From CAYLQA01 sp964385695 (GTDB lineage Bacteria; Desulfobacterota; Desulfobulbia; Desulfobulbales; Desulfurivibrionaceae), in assembly GCA_964385695.1 (NCBI GenBank), contig CAYLQA010000039.1:1-34572 (forward strand): a DNA stretch of 34,572 nucleotides. Direction: 5' to 3'. The notes below the pieces were generated by a model, which was not told where the DNA came from, did not search any database, and saw only the letters and a list, made by a program, of their open reading frames with translations. The position numbers and the translations under genes were made by a program. Shown one piece after another: positions 14,475 through 22,705 of this stretch. Numbering within the stretch: the stretch's first letter is position 1; each line of letters begins with the position of its first letter.

Positions 14475-15758
14475 TTAATCCTTAGGGTCGCCTGCTGCCC
14501 CAGCCACCTCTACCCGGTTACGGCCATTGGCCTTGGCCCGGTAAAGAGCACGATCTGCCTGTTTTACCAGCTGCGAGATACTGCCGGTTGCGGAAATTGT
14601 GCTCGGCAGATAACTTGCCACGCCAAAACTAGCAGTCACCTTGATCTGTACCGTTTCCTCTGTCGGCCCGGACAACCCTTCAATCAATGAACGCAATTTC
14701 TCCGCTGTAGCGCGCGCACATTCCTCACCGCATTCCGGCAAGAGGAGAATGAATTCCTCCCCGCCATACCGTGCTGCGACATCGGACTTGCGGCAGTTTT
14801 CCCGCAGGAGCGTACCCGTAGCCAGCAACACCAGGTCACCGATATCATGCCCATGGGTATCGTTAATTTTTTTAAAATGGTCAAGATCAAGCAGGATGCA
14901 ACTGAACTCGTGACCATGCCGCACCGAGCGCAAAATCTCTGTCTCCAGGCGCTCAAAGAAAAAACGCCGATTATACAGGCCGGTCAGATCGTCGGTGGTG
15001 GCCAGCAGCTGGATTTTTCCAAGGGCACTGTTCAGCTTCCGAAAAAGCTTGATGATATAAAAATAGATGAGCCCCAAAAGCAAGATGGTCGAAGTGAGAA
15101 AAAGGGCAATGAGCAAACGGCGGTTCACGGCCAATTTACGCTCCGTTTCGGCGATATCGAATTTGACACTGATGCCGCCACGTACATCACCAAGAACATA
15201 CCCCTGTTTGGCATGGCACTGCAGGCAGGATTCCTCGACATAGAGCGGCGCCATGTATCTGAAAAAAATCGTTCCCCCTTCTTTCACCTTTTTAAAAACT
15301 TCCGGCTCTCCCTGCTCAAACATCTGCAGGGCGTTTTTCTCAAAGGCATCGGGCTTATTATCCGGATTCAAAGGAAGCAGACTGGTGATGTGAAACTGGT
15401 AACCGCCCCCAAGTGCGGCGAGTTCGGAAATCTCTCTGGTCATCAGGGCCGGATTCTTCTTGGTGTAGATCTTCCCGCCAGGGCCTTGAATATCGGGATT
15501 TTCAAGGTAAGGATTTGAGACAACCCCTTTTCGTTTCTCAACATACACCCCGCCGTGCTGGGCATTCCAGCGACGGGTCAGGACGATGTTGTTGAAGTGG
15601 GACCGCGCCCGAGTCTGTAGCTCAGCCTCGATAATCCGTTTGTTATTAATGAAGAGTCCAATAAAAACCCCCAAAATGATCAGCAGAATAACCATACTGA
15701 CATTGAGGGTGAAAGGACCCCAGATCTTTTTACTGGTAATCTCGCCTTGGTTGAGCAT
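14475..15758 (-). CDS. Membrane diguanylate cyclase with haem-type CXXCH sensor domain
   Basis: A 427-residue GGDEF protein. TM1 is at about 18-38; a periplasmic region to about 218 resembles the DUF3365/Tll0287-like domain and carries CLQCH (about residues 180-184), a covalent c-type haem motif; TM2 is at about 219-240; GGDEF follows (about 255-420). The active site is GGEEF (about 332-336), and RKSD five residues before it is an intact inhibitory I-site, so it should make c-di-GMP with product feedback. Ligand inference: a gas or redox signal sensed by haem. GAGGAG lies 14 nt before the ATG. It ends 6 nt from ispDF in convergent orientation and lies downstream of thpR. Confidence 0.88.
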   Translation of the reverse strand: MLNQGEITSKKIWGPFTLNVSMVILLIILGVFIGLFINNKRIIEAELQTRARSHFNNIVLTRRWNAQHGGVYVEKRKGVVSNPYLENPDIQGPGGKIYTKKNPALMTREISELAALGGGYQFHITSLLPLNPDNKPDAFEKNALQMFEQGEPEVFKKVKEGGTIFFRYMAPLYVEESCLQCHAKQGYVLGDVRGGISVKFDIAETERKLAVNRRLLIALFLTSTILLLGLIYFYIIKLFRKLNSALGKIQLLATTDDLTGLYNRRFFFERLETEILRSVRHGHEFSCILLDLDHFKKINDTHGHDIGDLVLLATGTLLRENCRKSDVAARYGGEEFILLLPECGEECARATAEKLRSLIEGLSGPTEETVQIKVTASFGVASYLPSTISATGSISQLVKQADRALYRAKANGRNRVEVAGAAGDPKD

Positions 15759-15883
15759 GCGCCGCCTGATAACTCCTCATTTTTTTCTGCCGTCCCGAAA
15801 AAATCCATAGCAAGTATAGCACGTAACCGATGCTCTGTCAGGAGAAGGAACACACAGGCAGCTGCCAGGCTGGACAAAACAGG

Positions 15884-16423
15884 TTAAGACTTGAGTGAAT
15901 AACTCTCTTCAAGCTGATGAATAGCACCGTTCGGAGTAAGCACACTGGAATAAAGATGAAACTGGCGCACAGAAAACTGCTCCGTGGAAAAAAGCGCATT
16001 CCCCTCCAAAAAACGGGTAAGCTTTCTGATCGGAGTATCCCGCAGGCGGGCCAGGGTAACGTGGGGGGCGAACTTTCTTTTTTCCGGCTCAAGACCAAGG
16101 CGGACAAGGACACTCTCCACCTTATCTCGCAAGGCGCACACCCCGGCATCGGGTTTCACACCGGCCCAGAGCACCCTTGGTTTTTTTCTGGGAGGGAAAT
16201 AGCCCAGGCCGTCCAGCCCAAAAGAAAAACAATCCGCCCGCACATCGCTCAACCCTTCGCGGATATCGGCAAATACGCCTCCATCCACTTCGCCGATAAA
16301 CCTCAGCGTCAGGTGAAACTGATCCTCGGGCACCCAACGCGCACCCGGCAAACCATAACAAAGGGTGCTCAAGCGCTCCATTACTTGGTGCGGAAAGTCT
16401 ATGGCGACAAATAAACGATGCAT
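15884..16423 (-). CDS. thpR: RNA 2',3'-cyclic phosphodiesterase (2'-5' RNA ligase family)
   Basis: A 179-residue 2H phosphoesterase with both signature HxT motifs: HLT at residues 37-39 and HVT at 121-123, in a duplicated fold. E. coli ThpR hydrolyses 2',3'-cyclic phosphates of RNA and can join 2'-5' ends in vitro. The start MHRLFVAIDFP is the usual family N-terminus, and the length is typical. The gene lies 125 nt upstream of the haem-type diguanylate cyclase in the same direction; a functional link is not evident. Confidence 0.92.
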   Translation of the reverse strand: MHRLFVAIDFPHQVMERLSTLCYGLPGARWVPEDQFHLTLRFIGEVDGGVFADIREGLSDVRADCFSFGLDGLGYFPPRKKPRVLWAGVKPDAGVCALRDKVESVLVRLGLEPEKRKFAPHVTLARLRDTPIRKLTRFLEGNALFSTEQFSVRQFHLYSSVLTPNGAIHQLEESYSLKS

Positions 16424-16464
16424 TGTTGATCTTTATGCCTGACCCGTGGGCAGATTGATGTTTG

Positions 16465-16493
16465 TTGACAACCGCCTTCCTATGGAATAGTTT
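16465..16493 (+). promoter_or_regulatory. Candidate promoter for the aro genes
   Basis: Perfect TTGACA (16465-16470), 17-bp spacer, weak TAGTTT (16488-16493). It precedes aroD by about 90 nt. A short hairpin (TCTATC 16495-16500 with GATAGA 16506-16511) and the palindromic element follow, so both would be in the transcribed leader. Confidence 0.4.
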
Positions 16494-16512
16494 TTCTATC
16501 TTTATGATAGAT

Positions 16513-16541
16513 AGCGGTATGACCCGATCACACGGCGAAGA
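16513..16541 (+). repeat. Palindromic dispersed element, aroD leader copy
   Basis: Same 29-nt design as the rnpB copy: AGCG, GTATGA, CCCGA, TCACAC, GGCGAAGA; 25/29 identical to the cobO copy. One arm base is mismatched and the loop differs by two bases, so this copy is older or has drifted. It ends 42 nt before the aroD start I prefer. Confidence 0.7.
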
Positions 16542-16583
16542 CAAACGCGCCTTACTGAATATTTTTAGTTGATTTCACTTACA

Positions 16584-17300
16584 ATGACAATGCCCAATAA
16601 TCCAGATACCCGCTCGCAACGCATCTGCGTTTCCATAGCAGCCAGCGAGCCGGACCAGGCCCTTAAAATCGCCCAAGACAACGAAGCCTATGGCGATGTA
16701 ATCGAGATCCGTCTCGACAGCCTGAAGAACCCGGAACCAGCTCCCTTTTCCAAGGGGCTCAGTAAACCTGTGCTCTTTACCTGCCGACCGACCTGGGAGG
16801 GGGGAGAATTTGCCGGAGAGGAAGAGGCTCGTTTCGCCATCCTGACCAAGGCGATCGAATCCGGTGCGTCCTATGTTGATGTGGAGCTTGAGGCGGACGT
16901 AGAACGCAGAAAAGAACTTTTAACAACGGCCCGCAAGCATAGGGTAAAAAGCATTGTCTCCTGGCATAATTTTGATCGTACCGGCTCTGAGCCGGCTCTT
17001 GCCGCCATTGTCCAACGCATGTTCCAAAGCGGAGCGGACATTGGCAAAATCGTTACCACGGCCCACGACTTCAAGGACGTTTTGCGGGTTCTTGCCCTAC
17101 AGGAACTGGCCCAAGAGATGGGCTTTGACCTTATCGCCTTTTGTATGGGCAAGCCCGGAGTTATCAGCCGCGTCGCCACCCTGGCTATGAACGGCTATAT
17201 GAGCTACTGCGCCCCTGCCGGAGGCGAAGTGACAGCACCGGGTCAACTGCCAGCCCCGGCCCTGCAAACCATCATGAAGGCCCTGAACCATGCGGATTAA
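16584..17300 (+). CDS. aroD: 3-dehydroquinate dehydratase, type I
   Basis: Third shikimate-pathway step, dehydration of 3-dehydroquinate via a Schiff base. Type I landmarks: EIRLDSL near residue 45 with substrate-binding Glu/Arg, the general-base His in SIVSWHNFD, the Schiff-base Lys in IGKIVTTAHD, and SRVATLAMNGYMSYCAP near the C-terminus. About 239-243 residues, as expected. Start choice is uncertain: a TTG at 16569, and ATGs at 16584 and 16590, none with a good ribosome binding site; I chose the first ATG. It heads aroD-aroE-aroA, overlapping aroE by 11 nt. Confidence 0.94.
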   Translation: MTMPNNPDTRSQRICVSIAASEPDQALKIAQDNEAYGDVIEIRLDSLKNPEPAPFSKGLSKPVLFTCRPTWEGGEFAGEEEARFAILTKAIESGASYVDVELEADVERRKELLTTARKHRVKSIVSWHNFDRTGSEPALAAIVQRMFQSGADIGKIVTTAHDFKDVLRVLALQELAQEMGFDLIAFCMGKPGVISRVATLAMNGYMSYCAPAGGEVTAPGQLPAPALQTIMKALNHAD

Positions 17301-18126
17301 CGGCGCCACTGAGCTATACGGCATCATGGGCAATCCCGTTAAGCACAGCCTCAGCCCGGCCATGCACAACGCCGCCTTTGCCGAACTTGGCCTGAACAAG
17401 GCCTACCTGCCCTTTACGGTGAGTGATGTGCCCCAGGCCCTGGCTGGTTTTCGTGCCCTTGGCGTTCGTGGGGTAAGCGTGACCATCCCCCACAAAGAGG
17501 CGGTAATCCCCCACCTGGACAGTATCGACCCGGTGGCAAAAAAGATCGGCGCGGTCAACACCCTAGTTATTTCCGACAACGCCGTCCATGGCCTGAACAC
17601 CGACTGGCTTGGAGCCAATCGCGCCCTGGAAGACAAAATGAACCTTGCCGGAAGCTCCATCCTTCTTCTTGGGGCCGGGGGCTCCGCCAAGGCCATTGGT
17701 TTCGGCCTCATTGAGGCTGGGGCACAGATCACCATTGCCAGCCGCACCCCGGAGCGGGGACAGGCCCTGGCTCAGACCCTTGGCTGCCCATGGATTCCGC
17801 TGGCCCAGGCCGGACAAAGCAAGGCCGATGCTTTGGTCAATGCCACCTCCGTAGGCATGGCGCCCAATGAACAACACTCGCCTGTACCCCAGGAGCGGCT
17901 AGGCAACTTTTCCGTGGTCATGGATATCGTCTACGCACCGCTTAACACAAAACTCCTACAAGAGGCAAAGGAACAGGGCTGCACCATTGTCCACGGCCTG
18001 GCCATGCTGCTCTATCAAGGCGTGGCCCAATTTGAGACCTGGACCCAACAGGATGCCCCAGACAACGTAATGCAACAAAGCTTACTGGCCAGCCTCGGCT
18101 ACAGCCAAGAGAATTTACCATCATGA
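17290..18126 (+). CDS. aroE: Shikimate dehydrogenase
   Basis: Reduces 3-dehydroshikimate to shikimate with NADPH. The 278-residue product shows GNPVKHSLSPAMHN (shikimate-binding Ser pair), the catalytic Lys in VTIPHKEAV, the catalytic Asp in LNTDWLG, the Rossmann loop LLLGAGGSAKAI followed by SRTPERG (Arg for NADPH phosphate), VNATSVGM and the C-terminal HGLAMLLYQG. It starts inside the aroD end and its stop overlaps the aroA ATG as ATGA, implying translational coupling of all three genes. Confidence 0.97.
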   Translation: MRINGATELYGIMGNPVKHSLSPAMHNAAFAELGLNKAYLPFTVSDVPQALAGFRALGVRGVSVTIPHKEAVIPHLDSIDPVAKKIGAVNTLVISDNAVHGLNTDWLGANRALEDKMNLAGSSILLLGAGGSAKAIGFGLIEAGAQITIASRTPERGQALAQTLGCPWIPLAQAGQSKADALVNATSVGMAPNEQHSPVPQERLGNFSVVMDIVYAPLNTKLLQEAKEQGCTIVHGLAMLLYQGVAQFETWTQQDAPDNVMQQSLLASLGYSQENLPS

Positions 18127-19394
18127 AAGAAATCAAAACCCTTGCCACCACCAACACCACCATCGAAGTGCCCGGCTCCAAAAGCATCACCCAACGCGCC
18201 CTGATTGTTGCCGCTCTGGCCGACGGAGAAACCACCCTGCGCGGCCCTCTAACCAGCGAGGACACGGAATATACCTCAAAGGCCCTGGCAGCCATGGGTA
18301 TTGCCATTGAACAGGGAGAAAACAGCTGGCTGGTAAAAGGTAAAGGTGGAAAAATTGAGCAACCGGCCGAGGAAATTTATCTCGGCAACAACGGCACCGC
18401 CACCCGCTTTCTCACCTCTGTTGCAGCCTTGGGTGATGGCGAATTTACCATCAATGGCGACAAACGCATGACTGAACGGCCCATTGAACCACTCATGGCC
18501 GCGCTCAAGGGTTGGGGAGTCGATATTGCCAGCATCCAGGGAACCGGTTGCCCGCCCCTGGCCATTAAGGCCAATGGTCTTCTCGGCGACAAGACATTGC
18601 TGCCCGAAGGCAAGAGCAGTCAATACCTTTCATCGTTACTGCTGGTTGCCCCCTATGCCGCAGCACCGGCCGAGCTCAACGTGGCCGGCGAAGTCCTGTC
18701 AAAACCCTATGTCACTATGACCCTTGCGGTCATGAAGGATTTCGGCGTTGAGGCAACAGCGGCTGATGAATTGAATCATTTCAAAATCCCCCAAGGCACA
18801 TACCGAGCCCAGGACTATCAGATAGAGGGCGATGCCTCCAGTGCTTCATACTTTTGGGCTGCGGCGGCTGTTACCGGCGGCAGGGTCACGGTGGCCAATG
18901 TGCCGTCTCCCTCACTGCAGGGAGATGCGATCCTGGTGGACATCCTGGCCCAGATGGGGTGTAAGGTTGAAAAATCATCCGACGGCATCACCGTGAGCGG
19001 CACCAACAATCTCAAAGGTGTTGAAGTGGATATGGGCAACTGCCCGGATGTGGTTCCCACCCTGGCAGTGGTGGCAAGCCAGGCCCAAGGGCGCACCGTG
19101 ATCAACAACATTGCCCACTTACGCATCAAGGAATGCGATCGGTTGCATGTCATGGTAACCGAGCTCAAAAAACTGGGAGCCAAGGTGTATGAGTTGCCCG
19201 ATGCCATGATTATTGAGGGAAAAGATAACGAGTGCCCACTGCATGGTGCTGAGATCGAAACCTACAACGATCACCGCATTGCCATGAGTTTTGCCGTAGC
19301 AGGCCTGGTTGTGCCGGGAGTGAAGGTTTTGGGCGAGGAGTGTGTGGTCAAGTCCTTTCCGGACTTCTGGCAACGCTTTGAGCGTCTTTACTAA
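18123..19394 (+). CDS. aroA: 3-phosphoshikimate 1-carboxyvinyltransferase (EPSP synthase)
   Basis: Transfers enolpyruvyl from PEP to shikimate 3-phosphate. The 423 residues give the two-domain inside-out barrel: PGSKSITQRALI at the N-terminus, the PEP loop LGNNGTATRFLTSV (about 90-103), ERPIEPLMAAL, GKSSQYLSSLLL, EGDASSASYFWAAAA, IKECDRLHVMVTEL and YNDHRIAMSF. In the PEP loop the usual NAG is NNG, and the residue equivalent to Pro101 of E. coli is Phe; this position is known to influence glyphosate sensitivity in other enzymes, but the phenotype here is unknown. It ends 8 nt from the convergent GGDEF-EAL gene, with no terminator visible between them. Confidence 0.96.
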   Translation: MKEIKTLATTNTTIEVPGSKSITQRALIVAALADGETTLRGPLTSEDTEYTSKALAAMGIAIEQGENSWLVKGKGGKIEQPAEEIYLGNNGTATRFLTSVAALGDGEFTINGDKRMTERPIEPLMAALKGWGVDIASIQGTGCPPLAIKANGLLGDKTLLPEGKSSQYLSSLLLVAPYAAAPAELNVAGEVLSKPYVTMTLAVMKDFGVEATAADELNHFKIPQGTYRAQDYQIEGDASSASYFWAAAAVTGGRVTVANVPSPSLQGDAILVDILAQMGCKVEKSSDGITVSGTNNLKGVEVDMGNCPDVVPTLAVVASQAQGRTVINNIAHLRIKECDRLHVMVTELKKLGAKVYELPDAMIIEGKDNECPLHGAEIETYNDHRIAMSFAVAGLVVPGVKVLGEECVVKSFPDFWQRFERLY

Positions 19395-19402
19395 GAGAGA
19401 AC

Positions 19403-22400
19403 CTATGCTGCGGGAAAGGGTAGCTCTTGCTGCTGCCCATTGGAGCATAAAGCCAATGCCTTATCCGCCTCAAGCATTCGCAAAATTTCGTCAAATTCAA
19501 CCGGCTTACTGAAGAGAAAGCCCTGCATCTGGTCACATCCCTGCTTGAGCAGGTAACCAAGCTGCACCTCATTTTCCACCCCTTCGGCCACCACCCGCAG
19601 ATGCAGGCTTTTGGCCATGGAAATAATGGCAGTGGTGATTGCCGTGTCATCCTCATGTACCGTCACATCCCGGACAAATTTGCGATCGATCTTTAACTCG
19701 CCAATGGGCAGATGCTTGAGGTAATAGAGGGATGAATATCCGGTACCGAAGTCATCGATACTGAGCCCCACTCCCATTTCCTTGAGACCACCAAGCAGCG
19801 CAACTGCCTTTCCTTCATTATCCATGACCGTACTTTCGGTGATCTCAAAAATCAATGCCGACGGATCAAGGTCCACTTTCTCTAAGGCAGAAGCAACTTT
19901 GGCCGCCAGGTTTTCCTCCCTGAACTGCCTGGGCGAGATGTTCACCGACATGCTAATGGGGTAGCCCCTGTCATGGAACTCTTTTGCGGCCCGACAAGCC
20001 TCCTCGATGGCCCAATTGCCCATCTCAACGATCAAGCCGGTATCCTCGGCCAAGGGAATAAAATCATTGGGCGGAATAATCTCGCCGTCCTTATGCATCC
20101 AGCGCATCAACGCCTCAACGCCGATAATTTCTCCGCTGCCCAGATCAATCTTCGGTTGAAAGTAAAGGGTGAACTCCTTGAACTCCAGGGCCTTGCGCAG
20201 GCTATTCTCAACGGCCAGCCATTCGGTCACCCGTTTATTCATGGCCGCTGTAAAAATCTCGTAGGTGTTTTTGCCCTTATCTTTGGCGCGGTACATGGCC
20301 GTATCGGCATTTTTAATCAGGGCCTCCTGGTCTTGGCCGTCCTCCGGGAAAAAGGCTATGCCCACACTGACGGTCAGGTAAAATTCCCGGTCATGGAGCA
20401 AAACTGCCGGGGCCAGGGCGGCAATGATACGCTGGGCTGCGAGAACGGCATCCTCCTCATGGTCGATCCTGTCGAGCAAGACGATGAACTCATCCCCGCC
20501 ATAGCGGGCCACACTGTCTCCTGCACGAATACAATGCCCTAAGCGAACCGCGACCTCCTTCAACAAGAGGTCGCCAACGGTATGACCTAAGCTGTCATTG
20601 ATGCGTTTGAAATTATCAAGATCCAGAAAGAGTACGGCAACCTTTCTCTCTTCCCGCCTGGCCTGGGCCATGGAAACCCCAAGACGGTCTCTGAACAGCA
20701 TCCGGTTGGGCAACCCGGTTAGGGCGTCATGGTGGGCCTGGTAACGCAGTTGCTCCTCATGGAGCTTAAGCTCGGTCATATCGTGGAAAACGCCGACAAA
20801 GTTTGTCGTATTCCCCTGAGAATTGACCACCGAGGTGATGGTCAGCCACTGCGGATAAATCTCTCCGTCCTTGCGACGATTCCAGATCTCACCCTGCCAC
20901 TGCCCTTTTTTGAGCAGCGCCGCCCACATCTCTTCAAAAAACGCCTTGTCGTGCCGGTCGGATTTCAAAATCCTGGGATTTTCCCCCACCACCTCGCCTT
21001 CCCCGTAGCCGGTAATATCGGTAAAGGCTTTGTTGACCCGTTGGATATCCCCCCTGGAATTGGTAATGATGATCCCCTCGATGCTGCTTTCAAAGACACT
21101 GGCGGAAAGGACCAACTGCTGGTTGGCAATTTTTGCCTCGGTCACGTCCTGAACAACACCCATCAACTCCAAGGGCCTGCCCTCTTCCTCCCTGCGCACC
21201 TCAACCTCGGTGTGGACATACCGGGTAACTCCATCGGAGCGGATGATCCTGAAGTCAAGACTCTCCTCTCTCTGGCTGCCTTCAAGGAGTCGGGCCACCC
21301 ATTTTTTTACAAAATCGATCTCATCAGGATGGACATAACGCAAAAATCCCTCAAACGAGTAAAGCCTGTTCTCTTCTGCCACCCCGAAAATTACGTAGGC
21401 CTCATCGGAACAAACGACGTGGTTTTTAAGAACGTCCCATTCCCAGTGGCCAAGTCGGGCAATACTTTGCGCCTTGGCCAGACTCTCCTGGCTGCTACGC
21501 AGGTCATCCTCCACCCTGCCGCGCTCAAGAATCTCCTGATTCAGGTCCTCATTGGCCTTAGCCAGATTGACTGTGCGTTCGACAATGATCTCCTCAAGGT
21601 GGTGACGGTACTTTTCAAGCTCAGCATAACTTTTCCCAAGCTCGGCAGTGGACGACTCTAATGACTGGCTGGCAACATACAGCTCCCTGTGCAGCGAGGC
21701 AAAACTTGAGTGCAGCACCAAAAAGGCAATAATGGCCAACACCAAGGTAAAGCCCACACTGAGCAAAATAAACTCATAAAATCCCTCAACCAGCACGGTG
21801 ACATCCTGGGCAAAGGCAATACGGGCAATACCCTGGCCTTTAAAATCCTGGAGGGCAAGGTCACGGTTGAAGACATACCACTTGCCGTCAATCTTTTTGG
21901 GCTTGAGGTTGTCATCAAAGAGAAAGCCTTGCGGCAGCTTTTCAAAAATATTGTGGCAGCAAAGCATCAACACTTCATCGCCCAAGATTTTGCTTGGATA
22001 ATTCTCGAAAAAAAACGTTTTTTCCCAAACATCCTTATCAAAAAGCAGGGCCACCTCGGCCTGTTTATTCTCGCCGAGCAGGTCCACGACCTTGCTCACC
22101 CTGAAACCGAACTCCACAGAACCGATATGCTGATCCTTATAAAATACAGGATGCATGACTCGGTAATACAGGCCTCCCCTGCCCGCTTCATAGCCGGAAA
22201 GAGGCTTGAGGCGCCGGTTGGTCTCAACGACCATGGGCCGAAATTCACTGAGATCATCATCGTAGAAATCGGGCCGGTGCACCCGTAAAAATGAGGTATT
22301 ATCTTTGCGATGAAAGTGCCAGACGGCAAAAAGGGAATTTTCCCGGGAAAAAACTTTGTCCAGGATCGGCCGGGCCAACTTGAGCAGTTTGTCGCGCTCC

Positions 22401-22648
22401 CCCTTGGCAAAGGCCTCGATGATCTGGGGGCGGGTGCTTAAGAGATGTTCAATACGGAAGAGGTAATGGCCGAAGGATTGCTTAGTCGCCACCTCCAAGA
22501 GATCATGAATATGGCTTTCCTGGATGGCCAGGCGCTCACGTAGAGCCCCCTGATAGGTCTTTATCCCCCACACCAGAAAGGTCGCAGCAAGGCACAGGAT
22601 TGTAGCCAGAACCGCCAGGGTAGCTTTCCATTTGATTCTACCGGACAT
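19403..22648 (-). CDS. Membrane sensor with PAS-PAS-GGDEF-EAL
   Basis: A 1081-residue c-di-GMP turnover protein. Order: TM1 (about 9-29), a periplasmic Cache-like sensor (about 35-285, with FRIEHLLSTRP and LKPLSGYEAGRGGLYYRVMHPVF), TM2 (about 295-318), coiled coil (330-395), two PAS domains (about 405-520 and 525-640), GGDEF (about 645-805; motif GGDEF near 718, with RAGD as I-site five residues before), and EAL (about 815-1060; EALMRW near 846, NISPRQF, EITES, DDFGTGYSS). Both active sites look intact, so the net direction cannot be read from sequence. It lies 57 nt downstream of pgi on the same strand and may share its transcript. Confidence 0.92.
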   Translation of the reverse strand: MSGRIKWKATLAVLATILCLAATFLVWGIKTYQGALRERLAIQESHIHDLLEVATKQSFGHYLFRIEHLLSTRPQIIEAFAKGERDKLLKLARPILDKVFSRENSLFAVWHFHRKDNTSFLRVHRPDFYDDDLSEFRPMVVETNRRLKPLSGYEAGRGGLYYRVMHPVFYKDQHIGSVEFGFRVSKVVDLLGENKQAEVALLFDKDVWEKTFFFENYPSKILGDEVLMLCCHNIFEKLPQGFLFDDNLKPKKIDGKWYVFNRDLALQDFKGQGIARIAFAQDVTVLVEGFYEFILLSVGFTLVLAIIAFLVLHSSFASLHRELYVASQSLESSTAELGKSYAELEKYRHHLEEIIVERTVNLAKANEDLNQEILERGRVEDDLRSSQESLAKAQSIARLGHWEWDVLKNHVVCSDEAYVIFGVAEENRLYSFEGFLRYVHPDEIDFVKKWVARLLEGSQREESLDFRIIRSDGVTRYVHTEVEVRREEEGRPLELMGVVQDVTEAKIANQQLVLSASVFESSIEGIIITNSRGDIQRVNKAFTDITGYGEGEVVGENPRILKSDRHDKAFFEEMWAALLKKGQWQGEIWNRRKDGEIYPQWLTITSVVNSQGNTTNFVGVFHDMTELKLHEEQLRYQAHHDALTGLPNRMLFRDRLGVSMAQARREERKVAVLFLDLDNFKRINDSLGHTVGDLLLKEVAVRLGHCIRAGDSVARYGGDEFIVLLDRIDHEEDAVLAAQRIIAALAPAVLLHDREFYLTVSVGIAFFPEDGQDQEALIKNADTAMYRAKDKGKNTYEIFTAAMNKRVTEWLAVENSLRKALEFKEFTLYFQPKIDLGSGEIIGVEALMRWMHKDGEIIPPNDFIPLAEDTGLIVEMGNWAIEEACRAAKEFHDRGYPISMSVNISPRQFREENLAAKVASALEKVDLDPSALIFEITESTVMDNEGKAVALLGGLKEMGVGLSIDDFGTGYSSLYYLKHLPIGELKIDRKFVRDVTVHEDDTAITTAIISMAKSLHLRVVAEGVENEVQLGYLLKQGCDQMQGFLFSKPVEFDEILRMLEADKALALCSNGQQQELPFPAA

Positions 22649-22705
22649 AACAACCGTTTTGGGAAATGACTAGGAGGAGCAGTTGAGCACCAATATTAAC
22701 AAAAT

